Source: Neurospora tetrasperma FGSC 2508
Lineage: Eukaryota; Ascomycota; Sordariomycetes; Sordariales; Sordariaceae
Assembly (NCBI RefSeq): GCF_000213175.1
Contig: NW_009799102.1
Location: 3,814,095-3,878,094 of the forward strand
Length of the DNA: 64,000 bases
Reading direction: 5' to 3'
Position 1 is the stretch's first letter, and the number at the start of each line of letters is the position of its first letter. Below, in pieces: positions 33,760 to 46,707 of the stretch. Under the pieces are notes generated by a model. That model worked only from the letters and a program-made list of their open reading frames with translations, did no database searches and was not told the origin of the DNA. The position numbers and the translations under genes were made by a program.

Positions 33760-36446
33760 TTTGTGACGACGGAGGAGGTGACGAAAGAGAGAGGGAAAGA
33801 GACTGAGGAGTAAGGAATGGGGATGAGGAGCTGGTTGGGGCTGGGGGACCTGAAAACGGTGACGATCTTGACGATGGTGGTGAGGGTCTTTATACTCTTC
33901 TTTCTTCGCAGTCACATTATTGCCCGTCCGTTCTCAACAGAACAAAAGTTCTTCCTCGATCGCCATGTCGTGTTGGCGTCCCTGTTCCTGTTCCTGTTCC
34001 TGTTCCTGTTCCGGTTCCTATCTACCACTCTCCCGTTATGGCAGCTGGTTTCCTTCAGTCTCGAACCATGTAACCTCCAGAACGCAATACTTCCATTACT
34101 AGCAATGTCGCCATATCCAACCTTGCCAACAACCTCGGCTGTTTGTTCTCCCAGGCATCGATGTCTCCTTCTTATCCTAGCCTTGCCCTGCCCTCTTTCC
34201 CCTCCTTCCCTACCCACGCGACGTCGTAGCGTCCCGCGCGCCGTCCCGATAGTTGATGGTCGATAACCTTGTCGTATCCGCCACTGGCCATTGAGGTCCT
34301 CAATTCTCAATCCCCGATCTTCACTCCTCACTTCTCACTCCCTACTTCCCATCCGCCTTTCACCAGCTCGCATGCGATCTCACAAACGCAATGACACTTG
34401 TCATTATCCCCTTTCGATAACTCATGACTATAGCGCTGTAGGTCGCAAGTGCCTGGAGAGAATAGAAGTACAGCCATACTCCCCTCTTCCCAAACAAAAA
34501 AAATGGATGGATTGATCAAGATGTTGCCACAAAGGAACTCGATACCAAGACGTCGCATTCAACCCCTCCCCTCCTCTCCCGTCCCCAACGAATTTTCTGA
34601 CCTTCCGAATCCGAACGTCGTCGTCTTGGATTAATGCCGAGTCTCTGCGAGAAAACACAACATGTGGGGGGTGGTGGTGGTGGGGTGGTACTCTGGTGAG
34701 TAGGTAGCACTAAGCCGCAAAGACGACGGGGTGCAAAACCGGAAAACAAGTACAGCCGGCCGGAGTTAAGAGTTGGGGGTATGTTCGGAGTCGGGAGTGG
34801 GAGTTGGGAGTTGTGTCACCACCACACGCAAAGTACCTCTATGTACACTACCCAGGTAAGAAAACAAAATGGGAAATGCGACATTGGTCGGCTATAAACG
34901 GGGGTTCGGCACTCGGCAGTTGGGGCGGAACGAAGCGCTTACACTTGGAGACATACATGGAGGCTTATAGGTGGAGATATTCGAATGACGAATTACACTA
35001 CAGTAAGATCGCATCGTGTAAGAAAGATCTTGGCAGATCATGTCTCGCGTCTCCTTGCGTTGCGTTGCGTTGCCTTGCATGTTCTTGGCCTTCTTGGGCA
35101 TGGGCATGGGGCTTCGACCTACTGCAAGGGGAAGGTGGGAACAATACTCACCTTCCTTCGTTACCCGTTTCCTGCTTTCCCATCGTGGAGAAATATTTGG
35201 CCATCGTGGGGTATAGGTACTTGGCGGTCGATTGTTATCCTTCTTGTTTTTCGGTGACATTGCAAAGCATAGGTAGGTTGGTAGATGGTGATGTGAGGTT
35301 GTAGATGGCACATATTTGAATCGCTGCCTACCTTATCTATCGATTCTAATATGTTGCCTTTGTTACCTTGCCTTGACTTCCATACCATGCCATGCCATGA
35401 GCAAAGCTGCAGAAAGATATCGCCCAGTTATTTTTTTTCAATGGAAACAAGGAAAACAAGAATACTCCTCCACCACACCACTCTTGGCTTTTCTTTCTCC
35501 TCCTCACTACAATGTGCCATTCTATCGTCCTCGAATACCTACCTACTACCTAGAGGTATACTTGACACTCAAAAGCCCATTCAGCTTCCAGGTTATTGCT
35601 CGGCCCCATGGAGGTGACAATACCATCACCTTTCTCCCCCATTTAATCAACTGCAAAACCTTTCAACAACCAGTTTTCACACCCTCTTGACCAAGTTACC
35701 ACGCGCCAGCCAAGTTGCCATACTTTTCTCCTCCCTCTCTCTCTCGGCTCGTGCTCGTACTTGCAGCATCCCATCCCACCACATCACATCACATCTTGAT
35801 AGATATCTACCCACCTCTACCTAGAGGTACCTACCTACCCTGGGCAGGTAGTAGTCTAAAAGCAGGTACCGAGTCATCATTGCACATTATTGGCCACTGT
35901 TACCTACTTCTTTGGTATGTATCATACATACCATGTAGAGGCGAGAAGACTCTCGAATACATGTGCATGTACATTAGTAGGTATAGAACGCCGTGATACC
36001 GAGGTATGCTTTCGTTCAGATCATCGTCATAGTTCACCACATGGGAGAAGCCAGACGATCATGTTGATGGACTCGACAGTAAATATCACTTGAGATACTC
36101 GTTGGTACCTAATTATTCACATGGAGATGTCAGAGAGAAAAAAAAACTGAAACCAGACCCCTTGGGGAAAGGGGTGTGCTCAAATCTTTCAAGTTGTGTA
36201 ACAAAGACTCACAACAAACAGTACTAGGCCCCCGACATGTCCAACTCAATTCTTCTCTTATAATGAAGTGCCGTATGAATGCCCTTCTATAGAAAAAGTC
36301 CTTTAACCAAGTTCCTATCTTCTTATCATCTCCATTCTCCGTCCTCCCACGCTCTTCTCTTGTAGCACCTGACCTGGGCAGCCCGAATACCACAAAACTG
36401 CTATCCTAGAAAACCAACATCACAAGAGGAAGATGACACCTCAGCA
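33760..36446. other. 2.7-kb intergenic region
   Basis: No supported gene. It contains five CCTGTT units at 33981-34010 and TACCTCTA/TAGAGGTA motifs at 34834, 35551 and 35822, the last within a palindromic CCTCTACCTAGAGG. Longer open frames have no features. Confidence 0.55.
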
Positions 36447-38497
36447 CTACCTCCCCCTAAACAGACTCGGCGTGCGGTAATCGAACGCATCCGGTACATC
36501 ATTCTCCACCTCCCAGGGACTCAGTTCCCTTGCCACCGCCTCCGTTCTTTCCTCTCCTCCCATATCATCATCACTACAATATCCCTCCTTCTCCTTCTCC
36601 TCCTTCTCCTTCTCCTCCTTCTCGTTATCCTTATCATCAGCATCATCTCTCCTCGCAATCCGCCACGCCCGGTCCAGAATCCTGATATACTCCAGCTTCC
36701 GAAATCGCTGGATAAACGCCATGGCCAAATGCTCGATTCGCAAGCTATGATGAGATCGAATATGCTCAACAATGCACTTGTATGACTTGTGACGACTATC
36801 TCCCGCCAGCCAAAGTTCGCGGAGGTTCCGAATACGTCTCAACTGCCACGTAATCGTGCTGATGTTCGTCGACGATAATTCTCCGGGATTGCATTCGACA
36901 TGCGTCGTATCATGAGTAGCACAGAAAAAGCCAAAGTCACACAACGGAGGAAGTATCGTTTTGAGAGACTTTAGTGTGGTCAGGGACACAAGATGGGATA
37001 AGTTCTGCTCTGGGAGGGACATGCCGTTGGTGGGCAGGACTAAGCCCGACAAGGGGAATGGGCGGAGTAGCGTGTGGACACGCCATAGATATGAATAGGG
37101 ATGCAAGCCGCCGCGTGGTCGATGCTGGTCTTGAAGATGGAATTCATCCACAAAGTTGATCACCAGGTTTTGTCTCAGGGTGAACTTGGAATCGTAGTAT
37201 ATCATTTCCCAGGCATAGCCGTCCGCCCAGGGCAACGTCAATTTTCTTAAGCTGGGAAGATGGAGGGCGTGGATCAACTTTCTCGCCAAATGCGTGTTGA
37301 AAGCAAGATTGATACCAGTGAAGTCTTTGGGGTGATGTGCCTCTATAAGATATGGACCGTCTACATAGTCGTCATAGAACAAGTGCAGCTCTTCGAGCCT
37401 GGAGAAGTCCAATAGATTACCCAAGAAGCCAGCCGGGTGATTATAGTTGTATCCAGGGTTCCTTGGAAAATACAACTCGAATCCTTTTCCAAGCTTGATA
37501 TAGCGCAGCTTTTGAAGAGCCCTTCCTCCAGCGTGAAGATAGTTGCGACAGAGCTCTTGTATTATTGCGCCTCGCGGTCTTCCGGTACCAGCAACACGGG
37601 CACTGAGTTCGAGGCAGCTTAGATGGGGCGCACCTTTGAGCACCAACACTAGTTCCCGAAGTCTGAATGAGGATGTGGGTAGACTGAGGAAATGGCGTGA
37701 ATTCTCATCGAACGGAAGCCCATGCAAGGCCAAAATAGTAAGATGCGGGAAGGTGAGACGAGCCTCTGGTATGTTGTAGGTTCGGGTTCCAAAAGTAGAC
37801 CAATCTGGGGATTCCAGGACTGTGGCAACCAGATGTCAGTTTTTGTTTCCAGAATCAAGATGGAGTATGCATGGATTGAATCTGGAGAACTGGGATTATG
37901 AGACTCACATTCCGGCCGGTCTTGAGCCAAGGTTGCGCCTGCGGTGTCTAAAATCTGCTCCTCTCTGACATTTCCCCTTGCCTCCATTTTGATCGATCGA
38001 ATTTTGGGAACGGATTCCCACAACAGTAGAAATTGATGGACCAGTCGAGGTACACCGATGGACTCAAAATGGTCTAGAAGAGGGGTACGTTTCAGGTACC
38101 ACCTAATGGCTCGGTACACTGGAAGAGATTCGCGTTTATACCGTGCTATTTCCTGGGCCCTGGGCAAGTTGCCAACCGATTTTATGTGCGCAGCTGCTAT
38201 GTCTCTGGGGATTGTCAAAGAGCGCGCAAGGCCAGTAAAACTGTAATCGATATCGGTATTTCCGTCGGGAGTGTAGTCCGGGCTGAGCGGATAGGCAAGA
38301 GGCTTGGAAGAATCTGGCGTTGAGACTTCGAATCTGGGGAATACCAGACACCGAAAGAGATGGGGTCGCACGGCAGCATTGAAAGACCGGCAGACAAGCG
38401 AAATGCTTTTGAGATCTGCTGGATTCTGTACATGGCTCACGATAATTTTTGTGATCTGGGGTATGAGGAGAGGACGCGTGCTGTGAGGTGTAGACAT
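36447..38497 (-). CDS. F-box-like protein with leucine-rich C-terminal region
   Basis: Two exons, 38497-37909 and 37819-36447, separated by an 89-nt intron (GTGAGT..CAG), give 653 residues in frame. The N-terminus has an F-box-like segment, LLIPQITKIIVSHVQNPADL followed by SISLVCRSFNAAVRPHLFR, matching the fungal pattern of L..E....I...L....L...SLVCR.FN...RP.LFR. The C-terminal half has irregular leucine-rich segments (FRLRELVLVLKGAPHLSCLE, LPSLRKLTLPW, LRELWLAGDSR) typical of fungal F-box/LRR proteins. A Lys/Glu tract near the end (KDNEKEEKEKEEKEKE) is low-complexity. By family it would be the substrate adaptor of an SCF ubiquitin ligase; no substrate is indicated. Many fungal F-box-like proteins remain uncharacterised. 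Confidence 0.8.
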
Positions 38498-39196
38498 TGC
38501 TGTCCGTACAGCTGAGGATGGCGAGCCTGCGGTGATGATGTTGAAATGTCTGTAACTGCCGGGATGGGGAAGAATGAGGATATAAGGGCTAGAAAGACCC
38601 AAAATAACGTAGATATGGTGCTAAAAGAGTTTGGCTGTCGATATTGAATGGCCTTAATGAGATGCTGTGTCGAGGAAACTGTGTTTTGTGTTTGACCATT
38701 AATGATGATATGATTTCGCTCATCCAGACAGTGAACGCGAGACAGCTGAGTCTTGGTCGGCCCTTCCTTCACAGACGCCTCAGGACCTGCAAGGAATTTG
38801 AAGGGGATGGACATCATGAACTAGACACATCCTCCAAACGTCGAAGGAGTTTTTCTGTTATCCAATGACAGAGACACAGCCGCAACATTAGGCAGTCGCT
38901 CTTTCCTTCTCTCCTCCACAACCTAGCACTCTTCCCAGCCCTCTCCTTCCATATCCCGCTTTCATTCGGCTTCAAGAACACATCAGGAAAGGCCCAGCTT
39001 CAACGTAGTGTAGTATACGACTACCAAAGGAAGCAGCCACTAGCTCATGTGTACCTCTACGACAAGGAACAGAACCCTTTAGAGGTACTTTCCAAAGCTT
39101 TCCATCTTCCAATTAACCATCCTTCCTCGTCTCTCCCTTTCCAATTCTCACCCACCAACACCCCGTCATAATCATCACTTCCCTTATTCCCCTTAT
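38498..39196. other. Intergenic spacer
   Basis: Promoter side of the F-box gene and 3' flank of the low-complexity gene. It has a nearby pair of motifs in opposite orientation: TACCTCTA at 39052 and TAGAGGTA at 39080. No supported gene. Confidence 0.5.
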
Positions 39197-42100
39197 TCAA
39201 CCACCACCACCACCACCTCCTCTCTCCCTCCACCACCCCCTCAACCCCTCCACCACCCCCCTACACCACCCCACCCCCCTTAACTCCTCCTCCCCAACCC
39301 ACCACTTCCACAAACACCCCTCAGGCGGCCGATCACTCCAATACTTCTTCAAACACCCGCCCTCATACTTATGATTCTTCACTCCCATCAACAGTACCAC
39401 CTCCCCGGGTTTAGGATTGAAATCCTCTGCATCCAAGAAAACATTCAGCAAGATATGTTTGGGTGTAGATTGATCAGCGAGACGGACGATTCTTTGGTTG
39501 AAGGTTGGTGGCATTGGGGAGGGCTGGACGTCGGATATGGAGACGATGATGGCTAGGACGTTGACCATCCAGTTTTGAGGGTAGGGGAGGTGTGGGATTT
39601 GGTGGAGGGGGCAGAGTTTGAGGGGGGTGGTGGGGTCGGTGGCTAGGTGGGGGTTGGGTTTGGGAGGGGGGTGGGGAGGAGGTTGAGGTTGAGGTTGAAG
39701 ACGGGGTTGGTGTTGAGGTTGAAGACGGTGTGGAGGTTGAGGTTGGGCTTGTGGTCGTGGTTGCTGCTGTAAGAACTGTGGTCGAGCTTGGGCTTGCGGC
39801 TGGAAGAATGGTCGTGGTTGAAGTCGAGTTGGTGGTTGAGGTTGAAGCTGAGGTTGAGGGCGTAGTTGAGACTGAGGTTGAAGCTGAGGTTGAGGACGTA
39901 GTTGAGGCTGAGGCTGCGGTCGAGGTTGTATCTGTGCTTGCGGCCGAGGCGGCTGTAACAAGGGATTAGGCTGGAGATGAGGCGGAAGCCCAGGCCCCGA
40001 TCCCTGCTGCTGCGGCCGCCGTTGACCCCTAGGTGGAAGCTCCAAGATCCTCTTCCTCTGCATCTGCTGATTGTTCACAATAGCCGCTGGACGAGTATCT
40101 TGAGCAACCTGAAATGACCTAAGTTCCGATGCCACATAAACAGGTTCCGGTGCCTTTATGACGGGCTTTCGTTGTGGATTCTGCACCAGAAAGATTTCCT
40201 GCGCGGTGAAGGACGGATGAAATGGCGGTGCTTGTCTGGCGGTAACGATAGGCTTCTTCTCCGGTTTCGGTGGCTTTGGCGGCGTTGGCGGCTTTGGCTT
40301 GTTCTGCTTTTCCCATTCCTTGATGAGTCCGTCAACCGTAGCCATGTCCAGATCTTTCCACTCTTCCGGAAGAACTATTCTGGGATCTGGTTGTTTGATC
40401 TTGGGCGGCTTTGCCTTCTCAGGCGGCTTTGCCTTTTCAACCGGCTTCGCCATCTGAGCCCCTGTCAATTTTTCGAATCTTTCTATGAGGCGAGTCCGCT
40501 CCTTTCGCTCCTCTGCTTCCTTGGCTTCCTCTACCTTCCTCCTCTCCTTTGCCCGAGCTGCTTCTTCTTTCCTCCTCTTCGCATCCCTCGCGTCCAATTC
40601 CGCCACGTATCCAGTTGGCACCCACCAAGGCTGTGTTTTCGACTTATCGTCTTTCTTATCCAAATCCATCTTATCGCTTGCTGTCGATGACACTTGCAAG
40701 ACGGGACCTAACTCTTCTGCCATAGCCTTGAGTTGTGCTTTCTTTACCTCCCTCATGAACTTCCTGTCCAACCCGACCGGAACCATGTGGCCTACCACTA
40801 GACAGACCATTTTGGTTGTCTTTGGTTTTCCATCCTCCTTCGGTTTGTCGACTTCTTGTTCTTTTGCTACCCTGGCCTTTTCTCTTTCCTCAACTTCTTT
40901 CCACTTTTCCAGCCACTTCCGCTCCAGAATCTCCCTCCTCAATTTGTCCAACTTTTCGGGATCACCAATCCCATCGTCGTGTATACCCCCAACCTGCTGC
41001 TTCCCATTCACTCCCTGGATACCCTTCCCCTTTTCCTGACCCCTACTCACAGCATCACCATCCTTCATCTGCTGAAGCATCTGCTCAAGTATCTGCTGAG
41101 GCATCGGCTGCAGCTGAGGCATCGGCTTCTCCTCAACATCAACCTCCTCAAACTCCACCACCACATCCCCCGCTACCAACCTCACATACACCCCCTCCAT
41201 CACATCCCCCCTTGCCTTTTCCTGCCACTTCATCTGCCATTTTTCCTGCATCTTCTGCTCCTTTTCTTCTTCTTCTTCCTTGGCTATTTCCTCCGCTGTC
41301 TTTTCTTTTCCTTCTCCGTTCTTTTTTCCTCCTCCCTTTTTTTTGGTCTCCCTTTGCTTGATCTGCTTGTTGTTGTTCAACTTCCGGGTACGTAACAGAA
41401 GCCCACTCGTCGAAATCGTGTCCTAGCACTAAGTAATGGAACTCGGGTCTCAGAATGGCTTGCACCCAGAACTCGCCGTCGTATAGCAGGAGACGGATGA
41501 CTAGGTCTGGAGGACCCATGGGTGGTTGGGAGGGGACGGAATTGGAACTTGGTGGTCGCGGGGGTGGGGTGCGGTTGTCGAAGATGGTTGGGTAGGCAGG
41601 GGGTGAAGGGGGTGAAGGGGCGGAAGGGGAAGAAGAGGGAGATGAGGGGTCATGCCGTTGGGACCAGGTGCGTTTGCGGGACACTATGGAGGATTGGCTT
41701 TGTGGTGGGACTTGGCTGGATGGTGGGGGGAGGGGGTAGTCGGTGTTGGACATGGGGATGTCGGAGTCGGAGTCGGAGTTGGCGATGGTGGAGGGGTGGT
41801 TGCTGGCTGATGAGAGGTCGGTTTCGGGGATTTCTAGGTCATGGTCGTCGAGTTCTTTGGAGGGTTTTGCAAAGCTGTGTTGACCAGAGGAGGAGTGCCG
41901 TCTTTCGTGCTCGCTGGAGTAGTCGGTGTGATCGGAATCGTCGACGTTTGCTTCGTTGTAGAACTTTTGGCTATCATTGCCATGTTCACGAGGCTGTCTA
42001 TTCCCGAGTTCAGAGGCGGGAGTGCTTCCAAGCTGTGAATCATCCTCGTATTCGTACTCTGATCCAAGTTGCGACCCGTCCAAATAATCAGGAGGCATTT

Positions 42101-43487
42101 TGAGGTATTGGATACCCTTTACGAGCATCACCACCCCTTTTGGAATAACAACTTCCTTCTTGTCCGTCTGCCCATTGGAGTCATCTGCCTCTTGATCCGT
42201 CTCTTTCTCCAACCCCTTTAGTTCCGCCCCTTCCACCCCCTTCTCCTCCTTCTTCTCTTGGTCCTTCTCTTGCCCCTCCTGTCTCTCCTCTCCCTTTCCC
42301 CCAACCATCTCTTGTGCTTCCCCCTCCACCACCGTCCCCGGGGCAGGCCAAACCTCAGGAAACTTTTCGCTCAAAATCACATGCCGAATAACCCCCCTCG
42401 CAAGCTTGACGTCCAAATCAATCGGGCGATCAGGGTGGTCAGGATCATGCGAAACGATGGGACGAGCAGCGATGGAGGCTTCCGAGTCGTCGGGGTCATC
42501 AATAGGAGGGGTAGTTTCTCCCTTTCCTTGTTCCTGGCCTTGTTCTTGGCCTTCTGCTTTCGTCTGGCCGTCCTCTTTAGTTTGTTGTTGGTTGGTGGTA
42601 ACGGCGGTGGCGGCGGCGGCGTTACCCTTGCTGAGGACTTTGGATGATGGTTGACCTGCGGCTTGGTCCAGCCATGCGCGAACTTTGGCTAGCCTACTGT
42701 CTTTTGCGAGCACATCGCTCGTAAATCCAGCGTCTCGGCCTAGGACGTCTCCTTTTCCGAATCCGGTTGCATTTCCGAGTACATCCCCCTTCCTGAACCC
42801 CGGTACATTCCGAGTCTCTAGTCCTGCAGAATTCCCGAGTACCGTAGGACCATGTGCATCTAGTCCAAGCACGTCCCCTCGTCCATAATCTTTCTCTTTC
42901 TCCTTTCCTTTCCACTTGGCATTTGGTCCTAGGCTGTAAGCAGTCTGCTGTTGTACTCGCGGTTGCACCGGAGGCTGATAAGAAGGAGGCGGCCTCTCAT
43001 AATCCTGATCTTGATCCTGATCCTGATCCTCCGCCAACCCCAACTCCATATCCATTCCCTGAAGTCCCTGCCCCTGCGCCTGGAAATGCGCATCCAGTTC
43101 GCCATCTATTCCAACATCCAATCCAATTTCAACAGCCTTCCCTTTCCCTTTCCCCTTCCCCTTCCCCTCCCCTTCCCACCTGGAATCCTTCCCTCCCATG
43201 TAGGACTCAAATTCCCGCTGTGGTTGTCCCGATGGTGGTGGTGGTGGTGGTACTTGCTGCTGCTGCCCCTGCTGCTGCTGCTGCTGCTGCTCCTGCTGCT
43301 GCTGTCCCCCTTCTCGTTCAGGTGACCCCCACCGAAACGGTTCGTGTACTTCATCCAGCCCATGCGCCTGGAAATAAGCATCTAGTTCGTCGGCATCAAA
43401 GTCATCATCATCATCGTCGTCGTCGTTGTGGTCTATATCCATCATATCGATGTCTGGGTCCTTTGGGGCCATTCTATTCGTAGTCAT
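39197..43487 (-). CDS. Large low-complexity protein with possible RPA1-N-like and second OB-like folds (frame interrupted)
   Basis: Two overlapping open frames make one likely gene. The upstream frame runs from ATG 43487 (or ATG 43472) to a stop at 41148; the downstream frame runs from about 41400 to 39197 without a convincing ATG of its own. Joining them needs a one-base frame change, most simply in an A8 run at about 41337-41344; no good intron was found. Scattered between Asp-, Gln- and Lys/Glu-rich inserts are ordered-looking pieces. LARGVIRHVIL, VVIPKGVVMLVKGIQYLKMP, LVIRLLLYDGEFWVQAILRP and GVYVRLVAGDVVVEFEEV follow the strand order of the RPA1 N-terminal OB domain. Near the end, NWMVNVLAIIVSISDVQP, QRIVRLADQSTP and PKPGEVVLLMGVKNHKY resemble a second OB fold. 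DNA binding is therefore a guess. Function unknown. Confidence 0.6.
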
Positions 43488-44561
43488 TATCACGGTTGGC
43501 TCCGGATGGTGGTGGATGATGATGTTGTTGCAAAAGTAGGTAAACGGTTATGGCTATGGCTGGTACTATGGATGGTGGCGATGTGTATGCGACTGAGAAA
43601 CTTCCGTCTGGTCGGTAACGATGATGAAGAAGCGCATGATTGTTTACATCAAGGTCGAGTTATTGATTGATTGATGATGGAGTGGATTTGGCGATTCCAA
43701 TGTTTATACTAAATCTCTTGACCAAGATCGGGTTCCAGGATGAGATGGACATGCGAATGAGAAAGAAAGAAGAAAGACGAGATGGAAATTGTGGGAATGC
43801 GGGAAAGACACAAATGGGAAATCCACCCGAGTGGGACGTGTCTCTGAGAACGGCACGCGTGGATTGGTGGGGCGAACAGTTTACTGTAAACAGCCCCCGG
43901 AGTTAACGTCAGTCTAGGGCATCCCGGGACTTGGGTTCATTATCAGCTTGAGCTTCCAGGCTTTTCTTTGAGACAGAGCAGGTCATACTGGCCAGACATA
44001 TTCATCATCATCATCATCATCATCAAAGTCAAGAAACCAAAGCGGCAAGTACGTAATAAGCCGGGTATTGAACATCTGTATAAAACAACATGGCTACAAT
44101 TAAGCTGGCCCAAGAACCTCGTCTCTAAACTGCTCTGCCTCGGACCTCCCCTGGAAAGCTCCCATCCGCCTTTCTCGGCACATCTGTATGTATTCCGTAA
44201 AAATATTGAATCTGGCCCTCAAGTGCATACTCTCTGACAAGGCCTCATTAAAGTGGAAAGTCGGCCCAAAAGCTGCAGATATGCAAAGGAGCTTCCGGTA
44301 CTAAAAATGAAATTAGGGGGTTAAGAAGTCCGCTCCACCGAAATAACCATCACCAACAAGACGTGGCAGTAGTGAATAAACGCATTGCATCCCGTTTGCG
44401 CCGTCGCTTGTTTCCCGACCCAAACAAAGCCTTTTTCGTTCTGCCCCCCATATCCCCGAGGGCGTATCGGTCGTCGTTCGTCTATATCGGGGGATTGCAG
44501 TGTGTTGCGTGCCGACTCTCCGTCAAGTTTGCTGTCCTCATTGATTGTTGTTGGGCTTCTC
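43488..44561. other. Intergenic spacer between low-complexity gene and septin
   Basis: No supported gene. It contains an inverted GTTTAC-T-GTAAAC (43879-43891), which resembles a pair of forkhead sites about 390 bp upstream of the low-complexity gene, and a CAT/ATC trinucleotide run near 44003-44026. Confidence 0.5.
43879..43891. promoter_or_regulatory. Inverted forkhead-like pair
   Basis: GTTTAC, one base, GTAAAC: both arms match the forkhead core (R)TAAACA when the flanking CA/AG are included. It sits upstream of the gene starting at 43487. Only a pattern match; one such site is expected by chance at modest frequency. Confidence 0.25.
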
Positions 44562-45690
44562 CTAGTAGCCGTTCATGGTCATGCGTTGAGAGTTGCGGCT
44601 CATCTCGCGATCCGCAGCCGGGCTGATTGGCCTGCTGCTGTGTCCCTGCGCACTGCTTTCCTTGAGGGCCAATAGCTGCTTGGCACGGAAGGTTTCGTAG
44701 TGGATCTGGGATGTGGTCTCGATGAGGTCCTGGAGGTGGGTGCGGAGGAGGAAGTTTCGGAGGTAGATGAATTCGCAGTGGTTCTCGTCCTCCACGTTGA
44801 TCACGCCCCAGCGGTTCTGGCGGCCACGGACCTGCTTGCCGTTAACCACGATGCTCTTTTCGGAACCGACGACGGCAAAGGGAATGAGGCTCTGTGTCAC
44901 GTTAGCTATTGTCAACTTATCCTAATAAAGAGACACAAACCCACCTTGATTTGCTGGTTCAGGGAGCGCTCCTCCTCGTCAAGCTCGTCGTTGTCGTAGG
45001 GGTACATCTTGAGGTTGTGGAAGGCAAACTCCTCCTTGATGCGCTCCTTGAAGGCCTGGCGTTCTTCCAGCGTAAGGGAGTCCGACTTGGCAATCACGGG
45101 CACCACGTTGACGACATCCGACAGCTTCTTGAGGACGACAATGTCGATGGGCTTGAGCGAGTGGCCCGAAGGCTGGATGAAGAAGAGGCAGCAGTGGATG
45201 CGGGTGTCCTGGATGTAGCGCTCACGCTGGGCAGTGAGCTCCTTGCGGAGGTAGGCAGAGTGCTGGTCCTTGATGTACTTGACAATGGGATCCCAGCAGC
45301 GGTCGTTGTTGATCATGTCGCCGTAGCCGGGGGTGTCGACAATGTTGAGGCGGAGACGGACGCCATTCTCCTCGATGATGTGGGAAACAGACTGGATCTC
45401 GGTGGTGGAGCGGACGGTCTCGTCGGGCTGGAGGCGGCCCTTGGAGTCGATGAGGTGGGAAGCGAAGATGGTGTTGATGAGGGTCGACTTGCCGAGGCCG
45501 GTTTGGCCTGGGTGAAAGGGGTGTTAGTTGGGCATAGGTTGATGGCAGAGATTGGAGTGGTAGACGTACCAACGCAGATGACATTGAACTGGAAGCCGCG
45601 CTTGAGCAGCTTGCGCTCAATCTGGGAGGTGATGCTGTCGAAACCGACGTGGGTCTCGGGGTGGACGGTGGCAGGGCCCATGGTCGACAT
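44562..45690 (-). CDS. cdc10: Septin, CDC10 class
   Basis: Three exons, 45690-45570, 45507-44945 and 44891-44562 (introns of 62 and 53 nt), give 337 residues. Septins are GTP-binding proteins that form hetero-oligomeric rods and filaments at septa, branch points and tips. Visible features are the polybasic region KLLKRG before strand 1, P-loop GQTGLGKST (41-49), G3 DTPGYGD, G4 AKSD and the septin unique element ending in FLLRTHLQDLIETTSQIHYE. It belongs to the CDC10 class (Aspergillus AspD) because of the short N-terminus (HVGFDSITSQIERKLLKRGF), the absence of a C-terminal coiled coil, and the short tail after KQLLALKES. The start at 45690 is the first in frame; a second ATG three codons later is possible. 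Confidence 0.96.
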
Positions 45691-46707
45691 GATTGCGAAC
45701 TTGTTGGGGGCTACTTATTCCAAAAAGCAGGTGATGGCGGGAAGAGAATTGGCGGATTAATGAAAGAGAAGCGAATGGAGATGAAGATGGCTGTTGTCGG
45801 GCGGTCGAAGGAAGGGCGTGGGTTGGACTGGAGACGGGGATGGACAACGGGGAAGAAGAGAAGTGGTGTGTGTGGTCGTGAAATGAAACAAAAGTGCAAT
45901 TAGGGGACAAGCAATGCTTCGTTCAATCAATGGGATGGGAGATGGAACTGGACACCCGACGGCACCAACCAAGACAACCTAACGTGATGGTGCTTTCCCT
46001 GTCCCCGTATTCTACGTCTACACTACAGAACTGCTGTTGTCACTGCAGTGCTGCTGCTGGCCTCCTGCTGCTGCACGTTGCCAAACAACAATTTCCCTTC
46101 CAGGGGGCCAGGCAACCTAACAACCTAACTGGGGGTCGACTGCCAAATTGAACCTGCGAATCACTGAATGACGGGAGGTGTGGGAAAGGGGCAGACACGC
46201 ACCTTGCCGCCCAGCTCGTTTGATTGGCCCTGTGGGGTCAGTGCTTCAGGAACACCCGAATCGGGTTTTGCAGCACCTGCACTGACTTGACAGTGAATGC
46301 TGCACTAATTGCACTAACAGAAGACCTGGGGGGGACCGCGAATGGTCCGTGTCACCCATGCCCGAATTTTTCGAGATGGGTGGATCTCCAACCAACGATT
46401 GCCGTCCCGCGCGCGGTGCCGGGCAGTTCTCGACTTTCGGCCCCGGCAGCCCAGAGGAAGAAGCACCTTTTGGTCCGAGAATCACACTCCGCTCTCCGTC
46501 CACCGATTCCCGATTCGCGATCCGACCACCCGGACACAGCACCTTGACGGCCACACAGCAGGGTTTGGGATTTTAACAAGGGAGGGACTGAACCGAAAGC
46601 CGCAATATCTCGCGCGACAACTTAATTACTCTGCGCATATCCGAAACCTCCCATCTCGGATTCCATCTACAATACCCAGCAACCAACCCGATACCCCAAT
46701 CTTCAAA
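45691..46707. other. Divergent promoter region between septin and bL32m
   Basis: About 1 kb separating two divergently transcribed housekeeping genes. Open frames in it are not protein-like. It must hold both promoters; no site could be assigned with confidence. Confidence 0.5.

Noticed and set aside
44562-45690. Septin as CDC3, CDC11 or CDC12 class
   Set aside because: The N-terminus is short and no C-terminal coiled coil follows the septin unique element, which fits CDC10.
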